Assembly: GCF_015706575.1 (NCBI RefSeq)
Contig: NW_024037055.1
Coordinates: forward strand, 10,330,262-10,394,261
Origin: Patiria miniata
Taxonomy: Eukaryota; Echinodermata; Asteroidea; Valvatida; Asterinidae
Direction of reading: 5' to 3'
Length of the DNA: 64,000 nucleotides
Shown: one piece after another, positions 34,145 to 46,278 of the stretch
Layout: every line of letters begins with the position of its first letter
Position numbering within the stretch: position 1 is the stretch's first letter
Notes under the pieces: model-generated
Seen by the model: the letters and a program-made list of their open reading frames with translations, nothing else
Told to the model about the DNA's origin: nothing
Database searches by the model: none
Made by a program: the position numbers and the translations under genes

Positions 34145-37100
34145 GCCCCACCTAACCCTTTAGTCATCATTCTGGCCTGAAATGACCGGAACTGGAATGC
34201 TCACAGTGACTGCGGACAGTAAGCATTTCCAACTGACTGTAGTTGCATCAAACATGAATAGTTGGGCTTATGCCCAGCTCCTGTGCATTGGAAGTGTACA
34301 AACTTCTCTTTTCTCAATTTTGTGAGTGAAACATGGGCATCCCAAAGCATTACGGGTAGGTAACTGCAATGATAAATGCATGCACAGCTCTTACCCAATT
34401 CAAAGTATTGACTCGGGTAGCTAGCTATATAAAACGTATCCAATTCAAAAACGTATCACCCTCGGATAGAGCAATGAGTATGAGCGAAGTGGATAGTTAC
34501 AAGATTTTTAAATCTGACCACTCGGTGCAGGTTAGAGAGACTTGACAAAAAAGATACTATTGTAAGTATGATGTTTTGTGCAAAATTTGAAAGTTTGAAG
34601 AAAAAGAAGATTCAAACTTTGTTGCATTGTACACTGTGTGAAAGTACTTTTTTTATGAGGACAGCAGAATGGCGTCAAAAATGGCACAAAAAAGTGAGTA
34701 TTACTGTTTACTGTTGAAACATTTCATTAAAAATGAGCATATGTTTTGTTTTTGTTTCTTTTTGAAACTCTCCGGCAAAAAAATTTTGGATTGTCGAAAA
34801 AACAGTTGGTATATAATTGTCAATTTTGCCTGTAAACGTATGGAGAATGAAACCAGAACAACTCTTGAACAAGGAGATGATAGCACAAAATGTTTGTTAA
34901 ATTTGCGTAATGGTGACGGGCAGAAATGGGGAAAAACAGGATATGGCACTCAACTTTGCGAGAAATTTACCAATTCTTCAAAAGAGAATTACCTTCACTT
35001 GCTTAAAGATCGTATGAATAAAACTCAATTTTTTTAGTATTTTCACTAATTGTAAATCATATCAAAAAAAAAATTGTACCAGAAGAGTGCATGGACTGTA
35101 CAGATTGCCATTTGTGATATTATTGTTGCATTCCAAGAATGACCATTGCAATTTTCAAAGAAATATTTTCAAAAGGTTTTAGAAATTGCCTCAAGGAATG
35201 ATTTGAATATTTAGTACATCTATATTGATACATTTACGTATTTAATACATTTGCACTGGTATAATGATAATGAGACGCCATAGCAATATTTTGGCAAAGT
35301 TTCCAACATTAGCTTGTGAAATGTTAAATTCCCTTATCACATACATGTATTGTTATTATACCTGGCTCAATTTCGTTACATTGCTTAGCACAGGGAAAAC
35401 TATTGCTCAGCAAAAAAAGGTAACCAGCCAAAATGCCTGGTTCCCTGCTGAATATTGCTATAGCATGTCCATTAATGTGCTTAGCAGTATAGTTTCGCTT
35501 GGGACCTTCATGAATGGGTCCAACTTTTTTGAACTACTAAACATGTGAATTCATGAAAATCCAGGGGGGAAAAAAGTATATTAAATCTAGATAGCCATGG
35601 TAAAAATTCATGGAGGGCTTCTATTACGTTGAAATTTTATAATTTTTTAAGTAGCAAAGATTTTTTACTTTTGTATTTTGAAAGAGCAATGCAAGCCTTA
35701 AGATTTATTTTGTATAAATTATCTTTAAAAGATAGCACATTTGAAATCGAGAGCAAAGTGTTTTGTTTTGTGTGTTACTGCCTTTTAAAAGGTCAACATT
35801 TGTCTGTATTTTCGGGCTTTTCATGAATTGCCTGTGAAATAATGCGTGTGCTTTGGTCTTGTACTGAAATCATGTTAAATACAAGCATGTTATTCAGTGA
35901 GCAAGTAACTCGGTAACTGTGGAAAGATAATATCTACGAATTTAAAATCTGTGAACTTTATGAGAGTGAACTTTATGTATAAAGATATTAATCATGTATA
36001 AGTAACCATAGCATCTATGACATAAAAGCGTTTATTCAACAAAACCCCAATTGTAACTTCGTTGAAGAGGTTTTTAACACGCAGCTTCTCCGCAACTCTT
36101 TGGTACTTATATTTCCAATACCAAGCACAAGTTTGTACCTTATGCTTAAAAGAATCTTACCAGGAGCGAATTGAAGAGAAGGGGTTTGCCCCGATGTTTC
36201 TGGACTCCTGTTAAAACTCCCCTGCGGAGTTTTTAGGAGAAGAACCAACCGATTAAGTACCAAGTAATGAATTTATCTTTTGTACTATATTTGGGAGATT
36301 TAATGGAGAAAAATTAACTCCGAAGTCCCAACTGATTGAGGTATGGGCGCTTACATGCATGGTTGATACTTTGACCCGATGAAAAAGTCTGTCCCTTAAA
36401 CCTCAATCCAATTCCAAAAAATGGGTCATGAAACACGAATTTGGGTTTTCCGAAAATCATTTTTTTATGCACAGCTAATAAGCAATTTTGTGTTAAAGTT
36501 ATTCAACCAGTGCTCTTCACGAATGTCCTGTTTGCTATGTTGAATTTTCAATCCTCTGAAAATAACACTTGTATTTTGGGTTTCTTTTTCGCCCATAACG
36601 CACAAAAAGATAGGCCGCAAATAATTCCAACTAATATAAATTATGTACGGTACGGCAAATACTCCATATCTAAACGTTCACAGGCGAATTCATTTTCGAT
36701 GTCGCATTCAAAATTAAATAGTCCCCTCCACCTAAAATTTGTATAGCAATTTAAAAACAAAATCTATTTTCGGTTTGAAATTCGAAAAAAAGGACGGGGA
36801 GAGAAACTTGAAAAAAAAATGGAAGCAGGAAGATGGTTTCTTTGTTAAATTAATTTTATCTTTAAATAATGTGAACTATTAAAAAATGGTTGGGTTTCAT
36901 TTTTATTCTTAATGAATTTGTTTCCTTATATTAAAAATATGCAATCATAAAGCCTCGTTTGTTAACGGGCACCTCCAGTTGGAAAGAGGTTAATGAAAGT
37001 GTAATTTATTTTCTTAATTGACGAAATCGTGAATTCCACGTTGTACAGATGACTGATGATTGTAAACCTACAACATTTTTTTCACGGAGTTGTGAAATAA

Positions 37101-38886
37101 TATTCCTATTCTTGTACAAATGTATTTCGAAAACAAAAATCTAGTGTCTGGCTCGTTTTCTGTCTGCGGTATCAAATATTTGTTAAGAGGTTCGTTCTTG
37201 TTTGCGTTTTTTGAACGGCTTATGTAGCCGCAATATTTACAGTATTATAATCGTGTCTAAAACATTTGGTTACAAATATCATTATATTTGTCTAAATCTG
37301 TCTTTAATAAATATATCTGTAATGACAGAGAATCAGCAGCGTATGTTTTTGTTCAGTGTGTGAAAATTGTATAAATTCTAATGAAACGCATTTTCCTACA
37401 AAATCTTTAGAACCAGTTTCCTTTTTTAATTTTTTTATTCTCGCAGGAATGTAATTCCTTCTCGTTCCAATGTTAAGTTATTGGGGTAACATAAAACGAT
37501 GCACATGTATATGATGTATGCGTATTTGCTGTCCCATTCTCTGTATAAGACTCTATTATCCCCGCAGGAAAACACAGAAACAAAATTACAGCTTTGAACA
37601 GAAAAAAAGTTTATACATGTATACGGCCTTCCAAAAAATGATGTCATCATGTATTAACGAGCCATATTTTTAAAAATATAATGAGAAAAAAAAGTAGTAT
37701 TCGGTATCTGATCGTGTGCCGATTTTCTTTCTTGTGATGTCTTATTTGAAGCTCATAACCTTAGTAATGTTATAAAACGTGACAATTCAATTTGACAATT
37801 TTAAGCGCGGGGAGGGGTCGGAATATCCTGAAATCACTGCTATACATCTCTGTGCCGTTCACACGAGGATCTAGCTTTTAGGAAACGGGAAAAATTGATA
37901 TGGGGGGTGTTTGAGTCCAACCCAGCTTGAGGGATCCGGTGACATCCCCCCTCCGGGAAAACAAATTGAAATCTGCGATGATTTCTCCCGCATTCCTAGG
38001 CAATTCAAGAAACAATGTAGGACATTTATTATTTTTGGGCCTCATTTTACTAATGTCATAACATTAGTCACAGCGGCTGAAGGGGGGGGGGGGCGGAGAG
38101 TTTGCAACCCGCCCATCCCCTCCGCTACTAAATTTTGGTTTTTATATATTTAATTTAATTAATTTTTCCCGTATTCTTTTTCTTTTATTTATTTGGCTAC
38201 AAAAAAAGGAAACTGCTTAGAAGTGAATGCTTGGTTAATGGTAATGGGCACCATTTGCAAAACTGAAAAATGAAACTGTCAAAATATCATGAAATATCCT
38301 ACTTGACTGAATAATAGCATCAAGCATCCTGTGAAATCAATGCGCCTAGTGTGCTGTCTTTTTTCGAGAAAAGAGAAATGATAATTTCCTGGCGATGGTC
38401 AGGACCAAACCATCATGCGTAACAGAAACCTATGCTTTGCGTCGAGAAAACGAAGATGCGTTTGCGCAGTTTTCTCCAAAAAAGTATGTAGCCTACGGAG
38501 CTGAAATTTCGACAGTTATCGTATTAACTCCTTGAATCGGCAAAAACTCTTTTTTTGCCGAATGGTGTCTATTACCTTGAAACTGAGAACTTATGAAAAT
38601 AATGAATTATAGCTGAGTGTTATTAGGAGAAGCATAACGAGAGCTGCTTCATATCGGTCCATTCAAACGGGTGCGAAACGTTTCGACTGGATGCATGGAC
38701 TGGATGTACTGCGCGCGATGCGCGTGAACTGTACGCGGGCGCAGCAAAATAATAACACGCATTAATTTCAAATCTCTGATTCCGCGGCGGCAACCTACCA
38801 TGTAGAAGCAAAGAGGTTTCTTCTGATCATGCTGATGAAAGCCTTTCATTTAAGTTTTGGATCCAATTTAGAAAATTAATACAGCG
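34145..38886. other. Receptor 3' flank and upstream region of the Q-rich gene
   Basis: No convincing gene. The first part is probably 3' UTR of the receptor gene; AATAAA signals are at 35017-35022 and 37306-37311. From 34.7 to 37.4 kb the sequence is AT-rich and freer of recognisable repeats than the rest of the window. G- and C-runs at 37.8-38.1 kb look like a decayed repeat. The last 250 bp before 38887 should carry the promoter and 5' UTR of the next gene. Confidence 0.35.
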
Positions 38887-41800
38887 ATGGGTTTAGGACA
38901 GTCAAAAAAAGCAAGTCTTGAAAGCCACTCGGATTTCAAAGCGGTAAGTTTTCCTTTCTGCGTAGGCCTAGTCACATTGTTTTACTGGCTTGGTTCGCAG
39001 TCATTTTCTCGCTCTTTGATTTTGTTCCCCCGAGCTCCGGGTAGGCATAGGCCTACATTCCAAATCTCAATTTGTCAATGACAACTTGGGCTATTCCACA
39101 GTAACAATTATGCCTTAGTTTGCGTGAGAGTATTGTTGGATGGGTATAGCGTTTTTCGTTGACCGTACATACGCCTAAAGTAGTAACAAAATGCCTGTAA
39201 ACAAATTAAAAAAAGTCTGTCATTGCAGTTTTGAGATTCAGAAGGGGATGGAATCTAGTACTATAGTCAACACGGTCTCCTCGGCTCTTTTAAGGTTAGA
39301 TAATTATCTTGTAGGCCTGGGGATCGAGACGGCAGAGAGTAAACCATACTGCCAAGGGCTAGCCCAGGTTGGACGACGTCTGCATTGCATTATACGACTG
39401 ACGGGCTAGCCTAGGGCTTATCACAAGTCAATCAATCGTGAGTCAGACACAAATTAATCACATTTGACTTTTAACTTTGTTACTCACCAACTATAGGCCT
39501 AGATCGTACGCGTCCGAAATATAACTATACTTCGGACCATCGTACAAACCATAGTTGGGAACGTGCCCCAACTATATATTTTTGTTGGGGCAGTATCATT
39601 TAAAACTATAGTAGTATGTGTCAGTGCTATAGGCCTTGTTCGACGTAACAAATTTAAGTAACATTACCTTGCGGTGGATTTAGTTTATTTTACTAAACTA
39701 TCCCTGACTTAAGACTGGAAGACTCGTGATGACTGGAGTCTAAGAGACAACCACTCTTTTCAATGTCCCCAGGTGCGTGCTTCCAGACAGAGTTCCGAGC
39801 AATCCATCAAATCGGAGCGTTTCGTCTCACCTCCCACGTCTCCCATCCCGGGCTTCCACAGCTTCGCCCCGGTCGACGGAACCCAACGCGCCACTAAAAC
39901 AAAACCTTTGGGTTTCAAAGAGACTTCGGTTGACACACAATCAACTACAGTCAATCAAAAGGTTGGTCAAGTCCGCATGTAGCAAATGTCTCTCAAATAA
40001 TGAGTATTCTTCTTCATAACTCCTCTTTTCGAGTCTTGAACTAAAAGCATGTACTAAAGTTTAGATAATGTGAGTCGATCTGAAGCTTGTCCTAGACACT
40101 TATCTTCGATCAAGCACGAACAATTTCTAATAAGAAAACGAGTAGTATCTATGGGGAATTCATCGCACACCAAATCCGATTTATTGTGGCTTTAAAGATG
40201 ATTTTTTTTTCTTATCAGATTTCGTTCGCAAATGCGACTGAGCTCGAAAAGCGTTTAAACCAACTCCAACATGAACGTTCCTTGTGCAACTCAAATGAGG
40301 TTTCAACCTCAAAAGCCCAGCAACTTCGACAGGGAAAGCAACAACAAAAGTGTCTGGAGCCAACGCAAAAGCAGGAGCATGAGCAGTTTGCACAGCAACA
40401 GCAACAGCAAAAGTTTCAACAGCTTCAACAACTGCCTCAAAACAGGCTGCAACAAAAGCAGCAGCAACAACTGTATGTACATCAGCAACAGCAGCAAAAG
40501 TTACCACTGCGTCAACATCAGCAGTCCCAAAATAGGCCACTACAACAAAAGCAACAGCAACATCAGTATGTACAGCAGCAACAGCAAAATGTCTGTCAGC
40601 TCCAACTACCGACCCAGCATACCCCACAACAAAAGCAACAGCAACATCATTCCGTACAACCGCAGTTGCAGCGGTTTCAGCTACAACAGCAGCTGCAACA
40701 ACCTAAACAGCAATCCCAGAAGTTGCAACAAAAGCAGCAACAGCAACAGTCTGCACAAAACCAAAAGTCTGCACAACAGCATCAGTTCGAACAGCTTCAG
40801 CAACAGCAGCAGTTGCAGCAGTATCAGGAAGAGCAGAGCCAAAAGCAACCATCGCAACAAAATCGGCTAAAAGAGGAAAAGTCTGCAAAACAAGAGCAGC
40901 CGCAACAGCAGTTGGAACTGATGTATCAAAAGCAGTTTCAACGAAAGCCGAATCTGCAAAAGCAAGAAAAACAGCAGCCTGTACAGCCGCCTCAGTTACA
41001 ACAGTTTCAAAAACAAACCTCCCAAAAGAGGTTACAACATCATCAGCAGCAGCACTTTCAACAGCAGTTCCAGCAACAGCAACCCGTGCAAGCGGCAAAA
41101 CAACAGTCAAAGCAACAGCAGTTGCAACAAATTCAGCGGCAAGATCTCCAGCAAGATAGTAGTACACAAGATAACAAAGAACAGTTACCAGAAAGTGAGC
41201 ATCAAAAGGAGCAAAATCAGCCACGTTCACAACAGGACAAAGAACTGCAGAAGCTATCGACGCAGTCATCAAAACAACGTTTAAACCAGCAAAAAAAGGC
41301 ACATATACCGCAAAATAAAAACGAACCGCAACCAAAGCAGCCGCAACAGCATCAGAAGGAGAATGAAGTCCAGGAACAGTGCTCAAAAGAGAACAGAGAT
41401 ATAATGGAACAACAAGAACCCATTTCAGACTATCTGGATACACCACAGAATCAGCAACAGAACCATAAAGTGCAACAGAGACAGCAAGAGAACCAGCCAA
41501 TTCAACAGAGACAGCAAGAGAACCAGCCAATTCAAGAGAGACAGCAAGAGAACCAGCCAATTCAACAGCAACACATGCAGCAACAACAAAAAGAAATTAA
41601 TAATCAGTCCCAGATGGAAACACAATCTCAACCTAAGAAGCACCAGCAATTGTCACAAGTGGTACAGGAGCAACAGCAAAAGCAACAGCAGCAACAACAC
41701 AACCAAGTGCAAAACCATCAATCAAAGAAAACGAAGAAGCAATTAAAGAGAGAGCAGAGGCTGCGTATGTTACAGGAGCAGCAGTTTGGCAAGAACACAA

Positions 41801-44800
41801 CACAGCACCATGAAAAACAGCAAACACAACAGCAACAGAACCAAGAGCAAACGGAGCATCTTTCAAATCAAGCACCACGGCCACAACCTCAACTGAACCA
41901 GCAGATAAAACTGCAGTCCAAGGAACTCAAAGATCAGGAGACTCTCAAAGTCAAAGTGCAGCCAGAAAATCAAAAACAAATGCTAATGGAGCAGCACACA
42001 AAACAACAACAGCCAACACAGCAAAAGCAGGTTCATCAAGACCAACATCAGCTCCAGCAAACCCTGACAGAAGAAACGACCAAGAAACATGACCAACACG
42101 GACAGACAAAACAAAAGGGTGACTTTGCGGCTAATAACGGGCAAGGCAAACCCTCCAAAGAAGAAGCTGTAAAGCTTGACCTAGCTTCGACATACAAAGC
42201 AAAGCCAGGTCGGAAATTAACCGTGCAAAATGATTGTGTGTTGCACGTTAAAACACAACATGGGAAACCAGTTCCTTTAATGACTATCGATTTCTCTAAT
42301 CCGGGACCACTGAATCCCAACCACCCTCTTCAGCCACCAAGAGAGCTCGCAACAACGGCCGATCCAAGCAAACAGAAAAGTCAGAAAAGGTCTCTCTGTG
42401 CAACTTCATCTAATGCAGATGCCCGACCGCAAACTCTTCTGTCCACCCATCCCTCGATACAGGCACCACGGTCTACTATTTCCTCACAGCTCAACGTTCA
42501 AGGTAACCAAGGATCTGCTCTCAATGAGGTATCTCAGGAGATAACCAATTGCAAGCAGACCACCTTTGTACCTCTAAAGAAAACATTCAGAACAGCTACC
42601 AAATTGAACTGTCGGCATATTCCCAGTCAGTTGGAATCTCAGCAGATTCCCGATCATTTGGAGAAAGAACAAATAAAAATTCAAGATCAGAAGGAGCCAG
42701 ACGAATTACAACAGCAACTGCAGCAAGAGCAGCAGCAACAGAAACAGAAACTGCAGAAGCTGAAACAAAACCCTCATAAGAAGCAACAACATCTTCAAAA
42801 ACAGCTTCAACAACGGCGACAGCAGGAAGAAGAACAACAGCAGCAACAGTTGGCTGTAGAGTCCACAAGTCCTGGACGGGAAAAACTAAAAGCCGTCCAC
42901 AAACAGCAACCCCATCCTCCGGCGTTTGCTGCAAGTGCAGCAGCGCTTCAGGCTCAACTTGCCCTCCATCCGACCCAGCCAACCCACACCGCGCGGAAAC
43001 ACAAGTCAGTGACTGGAGACGCCACCATGGAGATTTTCAAAACTTTACAGGCCCAGGACTCTACCGCTGCGCCGCAGACCAATACCAACAGCTCGGGAGC
43101 TCAAATGCAACAAAGCGTCGCCTCCTGGGCCGTTGTTTGCGATAGGATGCCAGATCAGGACTTTCTGAACAAACCGTCTGCCGATGGGACGGGTAAAAAA
43201 GAACGACGCGAGGGACAGGGGTTTTTCTCGAGGATATTTGGCAGAAAGCCCAAGGCTGAATCGACTACTATAAAGCACCAGAAGGCAAAGGAGATATCGT
43301 CGAGCCTCGAAGAGTTGTCGGCTGACATGCAGGCTCTAAAGATTGACTCAGCCTCTTCAATTCATGAAATGGAGGCTCCGGTTGACATCGACGCCGACCA
43401 GACGCGATCAGATACAAAGAGTCAATCGTCCAGCTCAGACGACGAAGAGGGATCCTCCTCGGCTGAGTCTGATGAATCATCGGACCCGCAGCCCCCAAGC
43501 TGCATGGAGACATGGGAGATCGCCGACGACGTAGTGGAGAAGGCGTTGTGCCTACTCCCAATTCAGGTGGGTACCGTACACTCTCGGAGGTTCACCCTCC
43601 CAGACTGCCCCTTTGAGCCGGAGCTTGTCCAGAGGCTTGTCTTAGACGCCCTGGAGGCCAAGCGGGGATTGAAGCGGATAAAGGAGGACCAGACGCTCCT
43701 GATGACCTTCCGAGACTGCCTGCTCAAGTTCTTCGAGGGGAAGGAAGTCACCGACGTGCTACCACCTTGCAATCACCCGCCGGGGTCGAACCAGTGCAAC
43801 ATGCAGCCGGTCATCCAGCCTCTGGTGGGAATCATCAGGCATGTTCTTCGGGAAAAGAAGACCGTAGCTGAGCCACCCAGGAAGGCTGCACTGAGACCAA
43901 CGCAAAACAGGAGAGGGCAAGCGGAACATGGAGAACTGCGACCTAGACGTTATATTAAAATCAAAAGGAAATTGACAACAGCAAAGGTAGGGGTTTCAGG
44001 CTGTACAAATTCAAGAATGCAAGTGAATATTAAATCATAGTTTTTACAATGAAAAACGTTTTACCCCATGCAAAGACCTTAGTATACAGTGTTTGAACGT
44101 CGGTGAAGGGCAAAACCTAATCACCCCGACGCAAAATTCCAACTTAAAAATAGTTTATGCGGTACCCGCTGCCATGTACATCAGATTCAAACCAGCCAAC
44201 CGGTCCCGTTAGCTCGGTGGTTGAGTGGTAAGACATCTGCACTAGAAAGCAGGAGGTCGTGGGTTCGAGTACCACCCGAGTGATTTTTTTTCCAACTTTC
44301 ACTCGGGAGGTAACACACTGAGTATACAGTGTTTGAACGTCGGTGAAGGGTAAAACCTAATTTGATTTATATCACCCCTACGCAAAATTTCATCTTAAAA
44401 ATACCATTTATAATACTTTCTCTGCTTTTGTTGTCAATGGTCATGGTATCAAATCATATTCCGGGTTTCTTTGTGAAACTAATTAAACTTCCTGAAAATA
44501 GCACAGGCACTCTAAGCAGAGACGCCGAAAGAAAACATGAGAGGGATAAGACAACGAAGAAATGTTAATTTTACAGGAGAAAAAAATCTGACTTCACCCC
44601 CGTTTTGGGGCACATGTATTGTGTTCCGTTCCAGGCTTTGAGGACCCCGACTAAGCTCCTTGTCCGTTTCTGCAACACGTGCGGGGACAGCAAGCAGCCG
44701 AACGGCCAGCCTCTGTTCAGCTGTGGCAGGTGTCAGGACGTGGTCTACTGCAGCCGGGAATGCCAGAACGTGGACTGGATCACGCACAAATTCACTTGCC

Positions 44801-44844
44801 CTGGCGGCGACCGGCACTCCTACTGCAAACACCACAACACCTAG
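38887..44844 (+). CDS. Myristoylation-signal, glutamine-rich protein with C-terminal MYND zinc finger
   Basis: Four exons: 38887-38943, 39773-39961, 40219-43986, 44635-44844; all junctions are phase 0 and the protein is 1407 aa. It opens MGLGQSKKAS, which fits the N-myristoylation consensus (Gly2, Ser6, Lys7-Lys8) and predicts membrane attachment. Residues 20-82 are Ser/Thr/Pro-rich. Residues about 100-730 are a Gln-rich tract of CAG/CAA codons broken by Lys, Pro and His. Conserved-looking islands follow: around VLHVKTQHGKPVPLM, a basic FFSRIFGRKPK, an acidic serine run, and a mixed segment with WEIADDVVEKALCLLP and FTLPDCPFEPELVQ. The end is a MYND finger with ligands C1351, C1354, C1368, C1371, C1377, C1381, H1389 and C1393. 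MYND fingers bind proline-rich peptides in co-repressors and methyltransferases. I know no family with this order of parts and give no symbol. The start is fixed by the good GTAAGT donor and the myristoylation motif. Confidence 0.75.
44083..44402 (+). mobile_element. tRNA-derived SINE (with extra body copy) in MYND-gene intron 3
   Basis: The head (44205-44283) has AGCTCGGTGGTTGAGTGG, an anticodon-like CTAGAAA loop and GTGGGTTCGAGTACCACC. The body (44304-44402) has ACACTGAGTATACAGTG, GAACGTCGGTGAAGGG and CACCCCTACGCAAAATT. A near-identical body fragment also precedes the head at 44083-44157. More copies lie at 48468-48815 and a fragment near 25866-25935. Confidence 0.7.
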
Positions 44845-46278
44845 ACTCTCGTAAACGGGGCCTCACTTTCATGGCTCTGCTAACTACGGAATTTTGTGCT
44901 TTGGCCTACAATCAGCATTCTGTGCATGCAGTGCTAGCACAGAAAGTCTGTGTTAACCCTATAAGCACACAATGTTTTAGGTATGGAGTGGACACAAGCC
45001 GAATTTGAAATTAGCATTGAAAGCGAGGCCCTTAATAATGGGGCGAGGACTGGAGGAGATAAGGCCACAAATGACCAAAAATGACAAGTGTGGAGAGCCT
45101 CGGCTTTGATGCTATTACTTTATGCGTTGCATCTCAGAGGGTGTTCTTTGTTGTGTAATTTACCAACAATTAATGTATTAAAATCAAATGCCTATCTACA
45201 GTGACCGCCTTACAAGCGCATAAGGTCTATTTGAAGTTTGGCCATGTCAAATTTCAGGAATATCTGCACAAACGATTGGGAATATCGCAGCTCAGCTTGG
45301 TAGTTTAGCTTATACGCAAACTGCAAATGTTTACATCCTGTTATTAATGATTCTGTGTGCGACCCCTCTATAAAAGAACACGGGCTGAACGGCAGATTCT
45401 TAGTGGTCTTCTTTGGGTGAGAGTTTGTCCAAAAAGTCAATGGTCAACCCACTAAAAATTGAAAAGAAAATGAAAGATGACATGTCGATCATTATTTGTC
45501 TGTGCAGCCTGAACACCTGTGGGAATTCTGAGTATTTTTTAAAAGAGTTTTGAAGTATGGAGATTATCACCGGTGTCCATCGGAATTGTTATAGTGGGGT
45601 GCACCCATAGTAGGTAGAGGAGGGTTCGCATCGCAAGCGTATGGCATGTGCTTAATAAGCACCTGTACTGATGTCATCAGACGTCACGTCATGTCATCAG
45701 TGTGACGTCATCAGTACAGAGGCTTATTACAGCTGAGGATTGCTTAGAAGTTCTAGTCTTTTACGTGTGATGGAGCTGTTGGCACAGAATGTTGGTTATA
45801 AGCAAAGAATCATGTGTTTAGTATAGCCATGAATTTGAGACATAGATAATCATGAACGTGTTTCATGTCGTATAGTTTAAAAGGTTGGCGAAGGACACGA
45901 TTGGTTTAATATTTTGATGTTTCGAATCCCTCATATCAAGTCTCGCGCCATCGCATTGTGTATAGATGTTGGGACTTGTCTAAGGATGTTATTGGATTTT
46001 TAATCACTCACAAACAGGAACAATGCAATACAAAAAAAAATGTGTTGAATGGTCGGTGCCAGACTATTTAGCGTTCAAAGCCTCATTTTCATTTTTTTTT
46101 TTAATGTGGCTGAAACATTACTGTATATTTAATCAAAAAGTTTAAGCTATTCATCAGATGCAGAGCAGACTGTTATTAATTTGTGATTAAATTTATGTCA
46201 TTGCTTTCACAATTTCCACAAAATGAAGATTTTACCTCGCTTTCAATTTAATATGGCCGACTCGTGAATAAAGCCGAT
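44845..46278. other. Downstream flank of MYND gene; decayed MITE copy at its end
   Basis: No gene is seen. An ATTAAA at 45177-45182 could serve as polyadenylation signal. A short inverted pair with TGACGTCATCAGTACAG lies near 45664-45722. The last 250 bp (46030-46275) are a left-truncated copy of the 30415-30717 MITE, recognised by ATGAAGATTTTACCTCGCT and GGCCGACTCGTGAATAA. Confidence 0.4.

Noticed and set aside
40181-43278. Ala/Val-rich and Leu-rich antisense open frames
   Set aside because: They are shadows of the CAG/CAA-rich exon; the plus strand has splice sites, a stop and a MYND finger, the minus strand has nothing comparable.
44205-44283. Functional tRNA-Ser-like gene
   Set aside because: A and B boxes are good, but the anticodon arm has a one-sided extra base, the acceptor ends do not pair cleanly, and the same head recurs with a shared non-tRNA body elsewhere in the window.
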